Positions 43,414 through 52,810 of a stretch of 64,000 nucleotides of DNA are shown here, one piece after another. The DNA is taken from assembly GCF_016793485.1 (NCBI RefSeq), contig NZ_JAEULZ010000003.1, positions 186,001 to 250,000 of the forward strand, in the 5' to 3' direction. Position 1 is the first letter of the stretch; each line of letters opens with the position of its first letter. The DNA comes from Mesorhizobium sp. Its GTDB lineage: Bacteria > Pseudomonadota > Alphaproteobacteria > Rhizobiales > Rhizobiaceae. The translations under genes and the position numbers were made by a program. Below the pieces are notes generated by a model. The model ran no database searches. It worked only from the letters and a program-made list of their open reading frames with translations, and was not told the DNA's origin.

Positions 43414-44202
43414 ATGGAACAAGCGGTTTCACGACCGGGCGAGCCACAGGCATCGGGGTCGAAGACAATCAGCAAGCCAAATCCTTTTGCCCGGCTGGGC
43501 AAAGCCAACGTCAAGCTTCATTCGCGCGTGGCAGATCAACTCGGGCTTGCGATCGTGCGCGGCGACTTCAAGCCCGACCAGGCGCTCCCTCCCGAACTAC
43601 AACTCTGCGAGATGCTGGGCGTCAGCCGTACTGCCATGCGCGAGGCCGTGCGCGGGTTGGTAGCCAAGGGCCTGATCGATTCCAAGCCCAAGCGTGGCAC
43701 GCGCGTGCGCCATCCGACGCACTGGAACCATCTCGATCCAGACGTGTTGCGCTGGCGCGTCGAGGTTACCGACACCGAGACCTATCTCAGGAAAATGTTC
43801 CAGATTCGGCGCGCAACCGAGCCTGAAGCCTCGGCTTTGGCCGCAATTGAGGGCACCGAAGAGGACCATGGGCGCCTTAAGGCCGACTTCCAGGCGATGA
43901 TAGACGCCGGGGCTGACAACGACGCATGGGTCGAGGCTGACCTTCGCTTCCATCGCTCAATCTACCTCGCCACCCACAACGAGTTCTTTTGGCCCATCGG
44001 TCAGCTCTTCGGCTTTGGCCTTAGGCAGATGTTCGCCATTGCCGCGCAAGGCTCGCACCGGGCGCGCGCCATCGTCGAGCATGGCGACGTGCTGGAGGCG
44101 ATACTGGCGCGCAAACCCGACCTCGCCCGGGCTGCCTCGCTCACACTGCTCGGCAACGCGACCTCGGATATCGACCGTATCCGGCATTCGCCGACGCCCT
44201 AG
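43414..44202 (+). CDS. GntR-family regulator (FCD domain), DgoR-like
   Basis: A 262-residue regulator with an N-terminal extension of about 30 residues. The GntR helix-turn-helix follows (VADQLGLAIVRGDF, ELCEMLGVSRTAMREAVRGL-like) with wing PKRGTRVRHP. The FCD domain runs from about residue 110 to the end. The segment THWNHLDPDVLRWR after the wing is characteristic of the DgoR-type sugar-acid regulators. ADLRFHRSIYLATHNEFF holds the metal or ligand-binding Asp/His of FCD. It lies upstream of a ribose-type importer whose leader contains an exact TNGTNNNACNA site (44305-44315), so it probably controls that operon and perhaps the divergent SDR. Confidence 0.87.
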   Translation: MEQAVSRPGEPQASGSKTISKPNPFARLGKANVKLHSRVADQLGLAIVRGDFKPDQALPPELQLCEMLGVSRTAMREAVRGLVAKGLIDSKPKRGTRVRHPTHWNHLDPDVLRWRVEVTDTETYLRKMFQIRRATEPEASALAAIEGTEEDHGRLKADFQAMIDAGADNDAWVEADLRFHRSIYLATHNEFFWPIGQLFGFGLRQMFAIAAQGSHRARAIVEHGDVLEAILARKPDLARAASLTLLGNATSDIDRIRHSPTP

Positions 44203-44304
44203 TCCAGGCCTGACCTTCCCGACAAAACTCGGAACGCGACGCGATGGCGCCGGCGCACGCTCGCACCTCGCGCAACGACACGTGATTGACTCATCCTGGG
44301 CATA

Positions 44305-44315
44305 TGGTATTACAA
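44305..44315. promoter_or_regulatory. FadR/FCD-type operator before the ribose-type importer
   Basis: TGGTATTACAA fits the consensus TNGTNNNACNA exactly. It lies 159 bp before the binding-protein ATG. The leader also holds a hairpin, GGCGGG (44397-44402) with CCCGCC (44408-44413), and a GGAGG ribosome site close to 44456. Confidence 0.45.
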
Positions 44316-44463
44316 ATAGAAGCCAGTCGTAGAGGATGACTGGCGTCGCCGGGTTCGGCTGGCGGCGGGCATATTACCGCAAAGCCAACAGGGATAGGCG
44401 GGCGCGACCCGCCGGTGAGGAGCAGCCGTGACCGGCATTCCGGCGCGGAAGATTGGAGGAGAC

Positions 44464-45468
44464 ATGAAAATCAATCGGCTATTTGCGTTGATTGCCGCTG
44501 TCGGCACGCTGACCGCAGCCATCGCCGCCCCCGCATTCGCCCAGAGCAAAGGCCTCGCCGCCTTCTCTCAGGCGGAGATGACAAATGAATGGCGCGTCAT
44601 GAACACCAAGGAGATGGAGCAGGCTTGGAAGGACGCCGGCTACGACTTCGTGTGGACTAACGCCGAATCCGACCCGGCCAAGCAGTTGGCCGACGTGGAA
44701 GACCTTCTGGCTCGCAAGCCCGACGTGCTGATCATCGCTCCGATCGAATACGAAGCATTGGCGCCGGTTCCAGGCTTGGCCTCCAAGGCTGGCGTGCCGC
44801 TGCTGGTCGTCGATCGCAACCTGCCGGGCAAAGCCGGCACGGATGGCTGGATCTCCGTCATCACCACAGACTTCGTCGACTCTGGAAAGCGCGCTGCGGA
44901 AGATGTGGTCGCCCAACTCCAGGCCAAGAAAGGCGGAGCCAAGGGCAACTGGCTTCACATCACCGGCAATGTGGGCGCTTCACCGGTCATCGACCAGGGC
45001 AAGGGCATGGAACAGACATTCGCCGCCTATCCCGATATCAAGCTTCTCTCAAGCTGCGACAGCGGCAATTCGCGTGAAGGCGGACGAAAATGCGCCGAAG
45101 ACATGCTGCAGGCCTTCCCGGATGGCGTGGATGTCGTGATAGCCGACAATGACGACGCTGCACTTGGCGCGATCGCCGCCATCAAGGCTGCCGGACGCAA
45201 CGAGCTCATCGGCTGGGTTTGGGGTAAGGATGGCACCGTAGATGGCCTCAACGCGATCCTGGCCGGCGACATGGTCCAGTCGGTCCAGACGCCGCCCTTC
45301 TTCGGCAAGGATTCGGTCAAGGCCTTTGAGGACTACAAGGCCGGCACGCCTGTCGAAGCGCTGGTCTTCGTGCCGAAGGAAACTTTCGACGCTCACACAC
45401 CTGAAAACAAAGCCCGCGTCGAGCAGCGCATTGAGGAACTGAAAAAGCTCGGCGTCGGCTGCTGCTGA
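44464..45468 (+). CDS. Sugar ABC substrate-binding protein (RbsB/YtfQ-like)
   Basis: A 334-residue periplasmic binding protein of the CUT2 class. Its Sec signal peptide is MKINRLFALIAAVGTL, with cleavage at AFA-Q. The mature start LAAFSQAEMTNEWRVMN and the pocket LIIAPIEYEALAPVPG and LVVDRNLPG resemble galactofuranose/ribose-type receptors. An unusual C-terminal vicinal pair of Cys (GVGCC) ends the protein, and two further Cys (SSCDSGNSREGGRKC) may form a disulfide. A GTG 12 codons upstream is in frame, but the ATG has the better ribosome site. It heads an operon with one ATPase and two permeases. Confidence 0.87.
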   Translation: MKINRLFALIAAVGTLTAAIAAPAFAQSKGLAAFSQAEMTNEWRVMNTKEMEQAWKDAGYDFVWTNAESDPAKQLADVEDLLARKPDVLIIAPIEYEALAPVPGLASKAGVPLLVVDRNLPGKAGTDGWISVITTDFVDSGKRAAEDVVAQLQAKKGGAKGNWLHITGNVGASPVIDQGKGMEQTFAAYPDIKLLSSCDSGNSREGGRKCAEDMLQAFPDGVDVVIADNDDAALGAIAAIKAAGRNELIGWVWGKDGTVDGLNAILAGDMVQSVQTPPFFGKDSVKAFEDYKAGTPVEALVFVPKETFDAHTPENKARVEQRIEELKKLGVGCC

Positions 45469-45480
45469 TTTCCTCCCTGA

Positions 45481-45551
45481 GTCTGGAGCCTGCATGGATA
45501 TCGGGTTCCAGACATTCGACGGCGGGTTACACTGGGCCCGCCGTCCCTTTT
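45481..45551 (+). terminator. Tandem stem-loops after the RbsB-like gene
   Basis: The first has GTCTGGA (45481-45487) with TCCAGAC (45507-45513). The second has GACGGCGGG (45518-45526) with CCCGCCGTC (45537-45545), followed by TTTT at 45548-45551, so it looks like a partial intrinsic terminator. They lie in the 99 bases between the binding-protein stop and the ATPase ATG (45568) and should reduce expression of the membrane components relative to the receptor. Confidence 0.65.
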
Positions 45552-45567
45552 CATGAAGTGATCAGGA

Positions 45568-47124
45568 ATGCAGCAGTCAGGCACCGAGATCGGGAGAGGA
45601 CGGCAAAGCGATCCTCTCCTTCCGCTTCTGAGTATGCGGACAATCGTCAAGACCTTTCCGGGCGTGCAAGCGCTGCGCGGCGTCGATTTCGACCTGATGC
45701 CCGGCGAAATCCATTGCTTGATCGGCGAGAACGGCGCAGGCAAGTCGACGCTGATGCGCGTGCTTACCGGCGCTCAGCGGCCGGATTCAGGCGAGATCGA
45801 AATATCAGGCGAGACATTCTCGGGCCTGAACCCCGCGTTAAGCCAAAAGCTCGGCGTCGGCATGATCTATCAGGAAGCCGACCTTGTGCCGGCGCTGTCG
45901 GCACGCGACAACATCTTCCTTGGACATGAGCGGGTAGAGGCCGGCATGATCCTGAAGAAGAAGGAGATGCGGCGCGAAGTCGAACGCATCTTCGGCCAAC
46001 TCAACCTGAATTTTCCGCCTTCCACTATAGTGCGCGATCTCGCGCCGGCGCAGCGTCAATTGGTACAGATCGCCAAGTCACTGTCGCGCAACATCCGCAT
46101 TCTCGTGCTCGACGAGCCGACCGCAGCGCTGACCGACAGCGAGATCGGCTACCTCTTCGACCTGCTGAACGAGTTGAAGAGCCGGGGTATCGGCATGGTC
46201 TACGTCTCTCACCGGCTGGACGAGATCATGGCTATCGCCGACCGCGTCACCGTGCTGCGCGACGGCAGCCACGTCGCGACCCAAAGGATCGGCGACGTCA
46301 CCAAGGGCAGCCTGATCGCCGCCATGGTCGGCCGCAACATCGACGCCGAAGCGCGCAGCACATCCTCCAAGGCTGACAAGGTCGTGCTATCCGTGCGCGG
46401 GCTGACGGTGAAGGGCCAGTTCGAGGACGTCGGCTTCGACCTCTACCAGGGCGAGGTCCTGGGGCTTGCCGGCCTGATCGGCGCCGGTCGCAGTGAAGTG
46501 CTCGAATGCCTGTTCGGCGTCACCCAGCCCGACGCCGGCAGCATCAGTGTTGAGGGCAAGGCGGTCAAGGTGAATTCTCCCATCGAGGCGATCTTGTTAG
46601 GCTTTGGCCTCGTGCCGGAGGAACGGCGCGAAAGCGGCTTGGTGCTCGGCCGCTCTGTGGCGGAAAATATCACCTTTCCTGTTCTCGACCGCTTTTCGCG
46701 CTTCACCTTCCTGTCGCGAGGCAAACTGGTTGAGGTCGCCTCGCGGCTGGTCTCGCAACTTTCGATCAAGACGCCATCGCTCGGTCAGTCGGTACGCACG
46801 CTTTCGGGCGGCAACCAGCAGAAGGTCGTGATTGGCAAATGGCTGGCAGCGGGCACTCGCATCCTCTTGCTTGACGAGCCGACGCGCGGCATCGACATCA
46901 ACGCCAAATTCGAGCTCTACCAGCTTGTGCGCGATCTGACCGCCAAGGGCATGTCGGTCATCATGGCTTCCTCCGAGATGCCCGAGCTACTGGCGCTGAG
47001 CGATCGCATCCTGGTCATGTCCGAAGGCCGCCTCGTCGCCGAGCTCGACGCCGCGATGACCGACCAGGTCGAGATCATGCACCATGCCGTTGCCGGCGCG
47101 CGCCGCGAGGGAGAAGCGGCATGA
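45568..47124 (+). CDS. Sugar ABC ATP-binding protein, RbsA-like (two domains)
   Basis: A 518-residue tandem ATPase. Domain one: Walker A GENGAGKST, Q-loop region YQEADLVPAL, Walker B ILVLDEPTAALTD, H-loop VSHRLDEI. Domain two: Walker A-like GLIGAGRSE, signature LSGGNQQKV, Walker B ILLLDEPTRGID. The first-domain signature is degenerate (DLAPAQRQLV), as usual for CUT2 ATPases. The ATG at 45568 follows the hairpins; the stop overlaps the first permease start by 4 bp. Confidence 0.92.
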   Translation: MQQSGTEIGRGRQSDPLLPLLSMRTIVKTFPGVQALRGVDFDLMPGEIHCLIGENGAGKSTLMRVLTGAQRPDSGEIEISGETFSGLNPALSQKLGVGMIYQEADLVPALSARDNIFLGHERVEAGMILKKKEMRREVERIFGQLNLNFPPSTIVRDLAPAQRQLVQIAKSLSRNIRILVLDEPTAALTDSEIGYLFDLLNELKSRGIGMVYVSHRLDEIMAIADRVTVLRDGSHVATQRIGDVTKGSLIAAMVGRNIDAEARSTSSKADKVVLSVRGLTVKGQFEDVGFDLYQGEVLGLAGLIGAGRSEVLECLFGVTQPDAGSISVEGKAVKVNSPIEAILLGFGLVPEERRESGLVLGRSVAENITFPVLDRFSRFTFLSRGKLVEVASRLVSQLSIKTPSLGQSVRTLSGGNQQKVVIGKWLAAGTRILLLDEPTRGIDINAKFELYQLVRDLTAKGMSVIMASSEMPELLALSDRILVMSEGRLVAELDAAMTDQVEIMHHAVAGARREGEAA

Positions 47125-48143
47125 GCGCCGGAACAGACACGCGTACCGGAATGCGGCCCGCGACGCCGACGTCTGCGCTTTCCGGACGTGGCCGCTGGCG
47201 CGTGTGGCTTGGCCACAACGACGCATTCGTCATACTGGTCGGCTTCGCTTTGCTTGCGTCTGTCATCAGCCCGGCATTCCTCACTCCTCACAATCTCGGC
47301 AACCTGTTGACGCAGTCGGCCTTGCTTGGCCTGCTTGCCATTGCGCAATTCCTGGTCGTGGTCAGCGGCGGCTTCGACCTGTCAGTGGCAGCAGTCATGG
47401 CCTTCTCATCGCTTGTCTTCGCACATTTCATCGGGCTCGGCTTCGTACCGGCAGCGCTGCTTGCGATCCTTGCTGGCGGCACCTGCGGCCTGTTCAGCGG
47501 CCTCGTTATCACAAAGGGCCGCGTCCAGCCGCTGATCGCCACGCTGGCGATGATGGGCATCGCGCGCGGACTTGCGCTTTCCGTCTCCGAGAAGAGCATT
47601 CTGGTGAACGATCCCACCGTCGCTGCGTTGCGCGGCTTTTCGCTCGGCATCTTGTCCACGCCGACGCTGGTGTGGTTCTTCGTGCTGACGATCGCGGTCG
47701 CGTGGTTGGCGCTGACCAGGCAGGCGCTACACCTCTACGCCATCGGCGGCAACGAGGTCACGGCACGGCTCGCAGGCGTCGCCGTCAACCGCATCAAGCT
47801 CGGCGTCTATGTCGCCTCCGGCCTGCTCTCAGGCCTGACTGGCGTCGTCATGGTGATGCGCTCGTCGAGCGGCGTGCCGCTTGGCGGCATGGGCTGGGAA
47901 CTTGATACGATCGCCTCCATCGTGATTGGCGGCGTCAATCTCTTCGGCGGCGAAGGGCGGCTGATGCGCGCCATGGCCGGCGTGCTGATCTATCAGATGA
48001 TCGCCAACGTCATGAATCTCAGCGGGCTCGACCCCTTCTACCAGGACATCGTCCGGGCCGGCGTCATCGTGGCTGCCGTAGGGCTCAGCATCTTTCGAAA
48101 CCGAAAGGCAGGGCGCCGTGTGATCCAAGGGAGGAGCGCATGA
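47121..48143 (+). CDS. Sugar ABC permease, RbsC-like (first)
   Basis: A 340-residue membrane protein with about nine to ten helices after a polar N-terminus of about 35 residues. Family marks are FLVVVSGGFDLSVAAVMAFSS, AIGGNEVTARLAGVAVNRIK and SIVIGGVNLFGGEGR. The 4-bp overlaps on both sides show it is translated with the ATPase and the second permease. CUT2 importers with two different permeases, as here, are common in rhizobia for sugars such as galactofuranose and erythritol. Confidence 0.9.
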   Translation: MSAGTDTRTGMRPATPTSALSGRGRWRVWLGHNDAFVILVGFALLASVISPAFLTPHNLGNLLTQSALLGLLAIAQFLVVVSGGFDLSVAAVMAFSSLVFAHFIGLGFVPAALLAILAGGTCGLFSGLVITKGRVQPLIATLAMMGIARGLALSVSEKSILVNDPTVAALRGFSLGILSTPTLVWFFVLTIAVAWLALTRQALHLYAIGGNEVTARLAGVAVNRIKLGVYVASGLLSGLTGVVMVMRSSSGVPLGGMGWELDTIASIVIGGVNLFGGEGRLMRAMAGVLIYQMIANVMNLSGLDPFYQDIVRAGVIVAAVGLSIFRNRKAGRRVIQGRSA

Positions 48144-49153
48144 CATCGAACATGGCGACCGCCGATTCCGGCATCGACTGGCGCAAGCTTCTGGCCGAGA
48201 ATGCCATCATCCCGGCGCTGCTTGTCTTCATCGTGCTCGCCGGCATCGCGACGGGCGGACGTTTCCTTTCACCGTCGAACCTTACAATCATCCTCTTCCA
48301 GAGCTCGGTTCTCGGCGTGCTGGTGCTTGGCCAGACGCTGGTCATGCTGGTGGCGGGCATCGACCTGTCGATCGCCGCCGTCGCCATACTCGCCGCCGTT
48401 ATCATGGGCGCCGGCGGCTCCGAGCGGCAGATCATGATGAATTTTTCCGGCATCCTGCCCTATCTCGGCTTCCTTCCGGCGATTCTCATCGCGATCGCGG
48501 GAGCGGCTCTTGCCGGACTCATCAACGGCCTCGTCGTGGTGAAGCTCAGGATCCCCGCGTTCATCGCGACGCTCGCCATGTCGCTTGCGCTTTCAGGGCT
48601 GGCGATGCTCGCCACCGGCGGCTCGCCGGTCCACTATCCCGACCCATTCTACGAGAGCTTCGGCCAGACGAAATTCCTCGGCTTGCCGATGCCAATCTAC
48701 ATGTTCCTGGCGCTGTCGCTCGGTCTTGGCCTATACCTGTCGCGCAGCAAGCTGAGCGTCCAGCTCTATGCGACCGGCGGCAATCCCCGCGCGGCCGCTT
48801 TGTCGGGCATTCCAGTCTCACGCATCACCATCCTCGCGTATACCGCAAGTGGCCTACTTGGCGGCATCGCCGGTTTCCTGTTCCTGGCACGCACCGGTTC
48901 GGTCGCGCCGCATTCCGGCGGGAACCTGCTGCTGGAGACGATTGCTGCGGTGGTCATCGGTGGTGTCAGCCTCGCCGGCGGCAAGGGCAACGTACTCAAT
49001 GCATTTGCCGGCACGCTGCTTCTCGTGGGCTTGTCAAACCTGATGAACATTCTCCTTATCTCGCCGCATTTGCAGGATGCGGTGAGTGGCATCATCATTG
49101 TAGTAGCGATCATGGCGAACACACGTTTGCAGGACGCGCCCGCGGGCCAGTAG
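48140..49153 (+). CDS. Sugar ABC permease, RbsC-like (second)
   Basis: A 337-residue permease partner of the preceding gene. It shows LVMLVAGIDLSIAAVAILAA, ATGGNPRAAALSGIPVSRI and AVVIGGVSLAGGKGN, the usual RbsC landmarks. It ends the operon; 67 bp separate it from the convergent GMC gene, with no obvious terminator hairpin. Together the two permeases form a heterodimeric channel. Confidence 0.9.
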   Translation: MTSNMATADSGIDWRKLLAENAIIPALLVFIVLAGIATGGRFLSPSNLTIILFQSSVLGVLVLGQTLVMLVAGIDLSIAAVAILAAVIMGAGGSERQIMMNFSGILPYLGFLPAILIAIAGAALAGLINGLVVVKLRIPAFIATLAMSLALSGLAMLATGGSPVHYPDPFYESFGQTKFLGLPMPIYMFLALSLGLGLYLSRSKLSVQLYATGGNPRAAALSGIPVSRITILAYTASGLLGGIAGFLFLARTGSVAPHSGGNLLLETIAAVVIGGVSLAGGKGNVLNAFAGTLLLVGLSNLMNILLISPHLQDAVSGIIIVVAIMANTRLQDAPAGQ

Positions 49154-49220
49154 CAAGCAGATACCATCTTGCCTTTGCACGAACTGTCGCAGCGGCGGCA
49201 GTGGCCCTGCGCCGGACGAC

Positions 49221-50852
49221 CTAGCGAATTTCCGCATCCTCCCGGATAAGCTCGGCAGCTTTCTCGGCGATCATGATTGTCGGGGCGTTAGTGTTGCCGG
49301 ACGTGATTGTTGGCATGATCGAGGCATCGGCTATCCTGAGACCTTCAAGGCCGCGCAACCGCAAGCGAGGGTCAACCACCGCCTTATCGTCGAGGCCCAT
49401 TCGGCAGGTACCGACTGGATGAAAGATCGTGGTGCCGATGTCGCCTGCTACATGCATCAGCTCCTCGTCGCTTTGAAGGCGAGCGCCGGGACGATACTCC
49501 TCCGGCCGATGTGGCGCGAATGCCTTGCCCTCAGTCACAATGCGGCGGACGAGCCTGATCGAGTCGACGGCAACCTGCCTGTCGACCGGGTCGGCGAGAT
49601 AGTTCGGCTGGATTACCGGCGCCGAGAGGGGATCGCCCGATTTGAGACGGATATTGCCCCGGCTCAGCGGCCTGAGGTTGCAGACGGTGGCAGTGAACGC
49701 AGCGAAGCGGTGTAGAGGCTCGCCGAACTTGTCGAGGCTTAGTGGCTGGACGTGGAACTGGACGTTCGGGGTCGCGTATTCCGGCGAGGAACGGGTGAAG
49801 CCGCCCATCTGAGAGGGCGCCATCGTCATTGGGCCACGCCGCATCAGCGCGTATTGGAGCGCCATGCCGGCCTTGCCGAAAAGGCTGTTGGCGCTCTGGT
49901 TGAGCGTCTGCAGGCCGTCGATCTTGTAGATCATGCGCAACTGCAGATGATCCTGCAGGTCTTCGCCAACGCCGGGCGCGGAATGAACGACCGGGATGCC
50001 GTGGCTCGCCAGCAGCCCGGGTTCGCCGATGCCCGAGAGTTGCAGGAGATGCGGAGAGTTAACCGCACCTGCGGTAAGGATGATCTCGCGGCCGACGCGG
50101 ACGGTTTTCATCTGCTCTTCATGCCGCAGTTCCACACCCGATACCCGTCCTCCCTCCACGATCAGGCGCAATACCCGGGCGCCTGTCCAGAGCGTCAGGT
50201 TGGAACGGTTGCGTATCGGCTTGAGAAAAGCCGAAGCTGCGGACCAGCGGCGGCCGCGCCGCTGATTAACCTCGAAGTAGGACGTACCCTCGTTGTCGCC
50301 ACGGTTGAAATCGGGCGTCGGAGGTATGCCTTGCTCGGCTGCGGCCTGCTGGAAGAGGTCGAGCACGCGCCATGAAATGCGCTGCTTCTCCACCCGCAAC
50401 TCCCCGCTATGGCCATGCATATGGTCGTGGGGGTCATCCCGGTTTTCACTGCGAATGAAGAATGGCAGCACATCTTGCCAGCCCCAACCTACGTTGCCGA
50501 GCTGTCGCCAATGATCATAGTCGGCTGCCTGGCCGCGCATGTAGATCATTCCGTTTATCGCCGACGAGCCGCCGATGACCTTGCCGCGCGGATAGTCGAG
50601 AGAACGACCATTGAGGCCCGGCACCGGTTCGGTGCGAAAGCACCAGTCTGCGCGCGGGTTGCCCATGGCGTAGAGATAACCCACCGGAATATGCAGCCAG
50701 ATCCAGTCATCGTAACCGCCGGCCTCGATCAGCAGGACGGAATATTTCTCCGACGCGGTCAGGCGATTGGCAAGCGTACAGCCCGCACTTCCCGCGCCGA
50801 TGATGATGAAGTCGTAGCGGATGTCCGTCGCTGGAAGCTGCTTACCAATCAT
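49221..50852 (-). CDS. GMC-family FAD dehydrogenase (second in window)
   Basis: A 543-residue flavoprotein. The FAD fold is [17 protein letters not shown], the GMC signatures are [20 protein letters not shown] and the segment around [17 protein letters not shown]-like ([17 protein letters not shown]). The catalytic His is in [10 protein letters not shown] and the Asn in [14 protein letters not shown]. It is the last gene of an operon with a ribose-type importer, a lactonase-like amidohydrolase and a D-2-hydroxyacid dehydrogenase; its start overlaps the dehydrogenase stop by 4 bp. It probably oxidises an alcohol or sugar delivered by the importer. It is similar in layout to the GMC at 8924 but part of a different pathway. 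Confidence 0.88.
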   Translation of the reverse strand: MIGKQLPATDIRYDFIIIGAGSAGCTLANRLTASEKYSVLLIEAGGYDDWIWLHIPVGYLYAMGNPRADWCFRTEPVPGLNGRSLDYPRGKVIGGSSAINGMIYMRGQAADYDHWRQLGNVGWGWQDVLPFFIRSENRDDPHDHMHGHSGELRVEKQRISWRVLDLFQQAAAEQGIPPTPDFNRGDNEGTSYFEVNQRRGRRWSAASAFLKPIRNRSNLTLWTGARVLRLIVEGGRVSGVELRHEEQMKTVRVGREIILTAGAVNSPHLLQLSGIGEPGLLASHGIPVVHSAPGVGEDLQDHLQLRMIYKIDGLQTLNQSANSLFGKAGMALQYALMRRGPMTMAPSQMGGFTRSSPEYATPNVQFHVQPLSLDKFGEPLHRFAAFTATVCNLRPLSRGNIRLKSGDPLSAPVIQPNYLADPVDRQVAVDSIRLVRRIVTEGKAFAPHRPEEYRPGARLQSDEELMHVAGDIGTTIFHPVGTCRMGLDDKAVVDPRLRLRGLEGLRIADASIMPTITSGNTNAPTIMIAEKAAELIREDAEIR

Positions 50853-51886
50853 GCCGCTCCCCGCAACGCGCCGAGTGACGGCGTGTTGACGAGGTTGCGC
50901 AACTTGCCTTCGCGCAGATAGAGCATCGCCGTCTCCACCGAAAGCCGGCGCGCATCGGCAACGCTTTCGGGGCTGGACCAGGCCGCATGCGGCGTGACCA
51001 GCAGCCTATCGCCGACTATCTTGTCGGCGCGTGCGCGGTATGCCTTGGCGAGCGCGTCATCCGGAGGAGGTGGCTCGACGGGCAGGACATCGATGCCGGC
51101 GCCAGCGATCACACCCTGCCGCAGCGCGTCGACCAGGGCATCAATATCGACAATGCCGCCCCGCGCCGTGTTGATCAGGACAGCGTCGCGCCGCATTGCC
51201 CGTAACGTCATGGCATTGATCATCCGGCGTGTATCGGTGGTCAGCGGGCAATGAATGCTGACGACGTCGCTGATGGCCAGAAGCTCTTCCAGGCTCTCCT
51301 TGCGCTCGACACCAACGGAAATTTCGGTGCCACGTGAGACGAGCGGATCGTAGGCCGCAACCGACATGCCGAAAGCCTTGGCTCGCAAAGCCGTCGCGAC
51401 GCCGATCCGGCCGAGCCCTATCACGCCGAAAACCTTGCCGCGCAACCGGCCTACCAGAGGTGCAAGCGAATAATCGAAACCTTTGGTCGTGTCGGCGACA
51501 AGGTGCTGATGATAGCTGACGAGACCGCGTTTCAGCGCCAGCATCAGCGCGATTGCGTGGTCCGCCACCTCACTTGTACCGTAGTCCGGCGTGTTGCAGA
51601 CCGGTATGCCAAGTTCGGCGGCGGCCTCGAGATCAATATGGTCAAAGCCCACGCCTGCCCGCACGACGATACGGCACCTCTCCAACTGGCTGAGGAGGGC
51701 GCGATCGACCTTCATTTCGTGCCACACCACCATGGCATCGCATGCGGCAAGCGCCTCCGCAGAAATTCGCTCGGACACCCGTTCGCGAAAGATATCCCAA
51801 TCCACATCAGCGCCGGTCGTCCGACGCTCGACAAGCGCATTGTCCGCGTATTGCGCGTCGGGAGTAAGAAGTCTGAAGCGGGCCAT
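50849..51886 (-). CDS. D-isomer-specific 2-hydroxyacid dehydrogenase
   Basis: A 345-residue NAD-dependent enzyme. The Rossmann motif is [20 protein letters not shown]. Catalytic Arg is in NTARGGIVD, Glu in IDVLPVEPP and His in TPHAAW, so the triad is complete. The overall form is closest to the CtBP-like and phosphoglycerate/glyoxylate reductase group. The ATG at 51886 has an AAGGA site upstream; the frame continues to 51964 but overlaps the amidohydrolase. It would interconvert a 2-oxo acid and a D-2-hydroxy acid, probably after lactone opening by the upstream amidohydrolase. Confidence 0.88.
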   Translation of the reverse strand: MARFRLLTPDAQYADNALVERRTTGADVDWDIFRERVSERISAEALAACDAMVVWHEMKVDRALLSQLERCRIVVRAGVGFDHIDLEAAAELGIPVCNTPDYGTSEVADHAIALMLALKRGLVSYHQHLVADTTKGFDYSLAPLVGRLRGKVFGVIGLGRIGVATALRAKAFGMSVAAYDPLVSRGTEISVGVERKESLEELLAISDVVSIHCPLTTDTRRMINAMTLRAMRRDAVLINTARGGIVDIDALVDALRQGVIAGAGIDVLPVEPPPPDDALAKAYRARADKIVGDRLLVTPHAAWSSPESVADARRLSVETAMLYLREGKLRNLVNTPSLGALRGAA

Positions 51887-51911
51887 GGTAGGTCCTTGTG
51901 CTGGGGCGGTC

Positions 51912-52799
51912 TTAGATGCGGTAATGGCGCAGCGCGTTGCCGCGGAACATCCGATCCTGCTCATCTGGACTGAAGTCGGCGACGATCATCTCGAATGCCC
52001 GGTAGACATCGGCGAAAGAGCCATAGAGTCGGTCGACCGGGAAATTGCTGGCGAACATGACTCGGTCGACACCGAAGCAGTCGACCGCGTGAAGGATAAG
52101 CGGTCGTATACTCTCTGGCGTCCAGCGGTGATCTACCATGCCGAACCCGGAGACCTTAATGACGACGTTCTCGGTGGCCGCGAGCAATTTCAGCCCGGCA
52201 CGCCAGTCGGCAATGCCCTGGGTGTTCCGGTCCGCGGGCATTCCCGCGTGGTTGACGATCATCAGCGTGTCCGGATAACGGCGCGCGACATCCGCAGCGT
52301 CGACCATCTGCACGGCATAGAGTTGCATGTCGAAGCTCAGTCCGTATTTCCGCAGCAACCGGTAGCCCGAGCGCCAGGCATCGTCTGCAAGCAGGTTGCG
52401 TGGCGTGAACGTCAGCGACGGATTCGGGTGCCAGTTGACGATTTGCCGTATGCCCTTCACCCTTGGGAAACTGGCCTGCGTAGCAATGATCTGCTCGGCA
52501 TCCGGAGCGTCAAGTGCGGCGAAGGCGACGATGGCGCTAGGCAGACGGCCGCTGAGGGCATGGAGCCAGCGCGTTTCGTCCAGCGGATCCCTCGGCACGG
52601 CCTCTACATGCACCGAGCCAACGACGTCATAGTTCTTGGTGTCGGTGAGATAGTCGGCAAGGCCGTAGTCGCGCACGATGGGAGCAAGGTCGCCGAGCAT
52701 GCCTTCTCCGGCGGGGGCATCCTGCAGCCAGGGATAGTTGTAGCCTCGGCTCAGTTGCCAGAAATGATGATGGGCGTCGACGATCTTTCTCTTTGCCAT
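51912..52799 (-). CDS. Amidohydrolase_2 family, sugar lactonase-like (fuconolactonase type)
   Basis: A 295-residue TIM-barrel hydrolase. The N-terminus KIVDAHHHFWQLS carries the HxH, followed by HVEAVP, NHAGMP and the C-terminal MFASNFPVDRL with the Asp/Asn site. This arrangement matches L-fuconolactonase and related sugar lactonases, which are linked to ribose-type importers and dehydrogenases in sugar-acid pathways. Two starts are possible: an ATG at 52799 with a GAGAGG site, or a GTG at 52814 that would overlap the permease stop by 4 bp. Either way it is coupled to the transporter. Dicarboxylate or aromatic lactone substrates are possible alternatives. Confidence 0.8.
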   Translation of the reverse strand: MAKRKIVDAHHHFWQLSRGYNYPWLQDAPAGEGMLGDLAPIVRDYGLADYLTDTKNYDVVGSVHVEAVPRDPLDETRWLHALSGRLPSAIVAFAALDAPDAEQIIATQASFPRVKGIRQIVNWHPNPSLTFTPRNLLADDAWRSGYRLLRKYGLSFDMQLYAVQMVDAADVARRYPDTLMIVNHAGMPADRNTQGIADWRAGLKLLAATENVVIKVSGFGMVDHRWTPESIRPLILHAVDCFGVDRVMFASNFPVDRLYGSFADVYRAFEMIVADFSPDEQDRMFRGNALRHYRI

Positions 52800-52810
52800 G
52801 CCCGCCTCTC

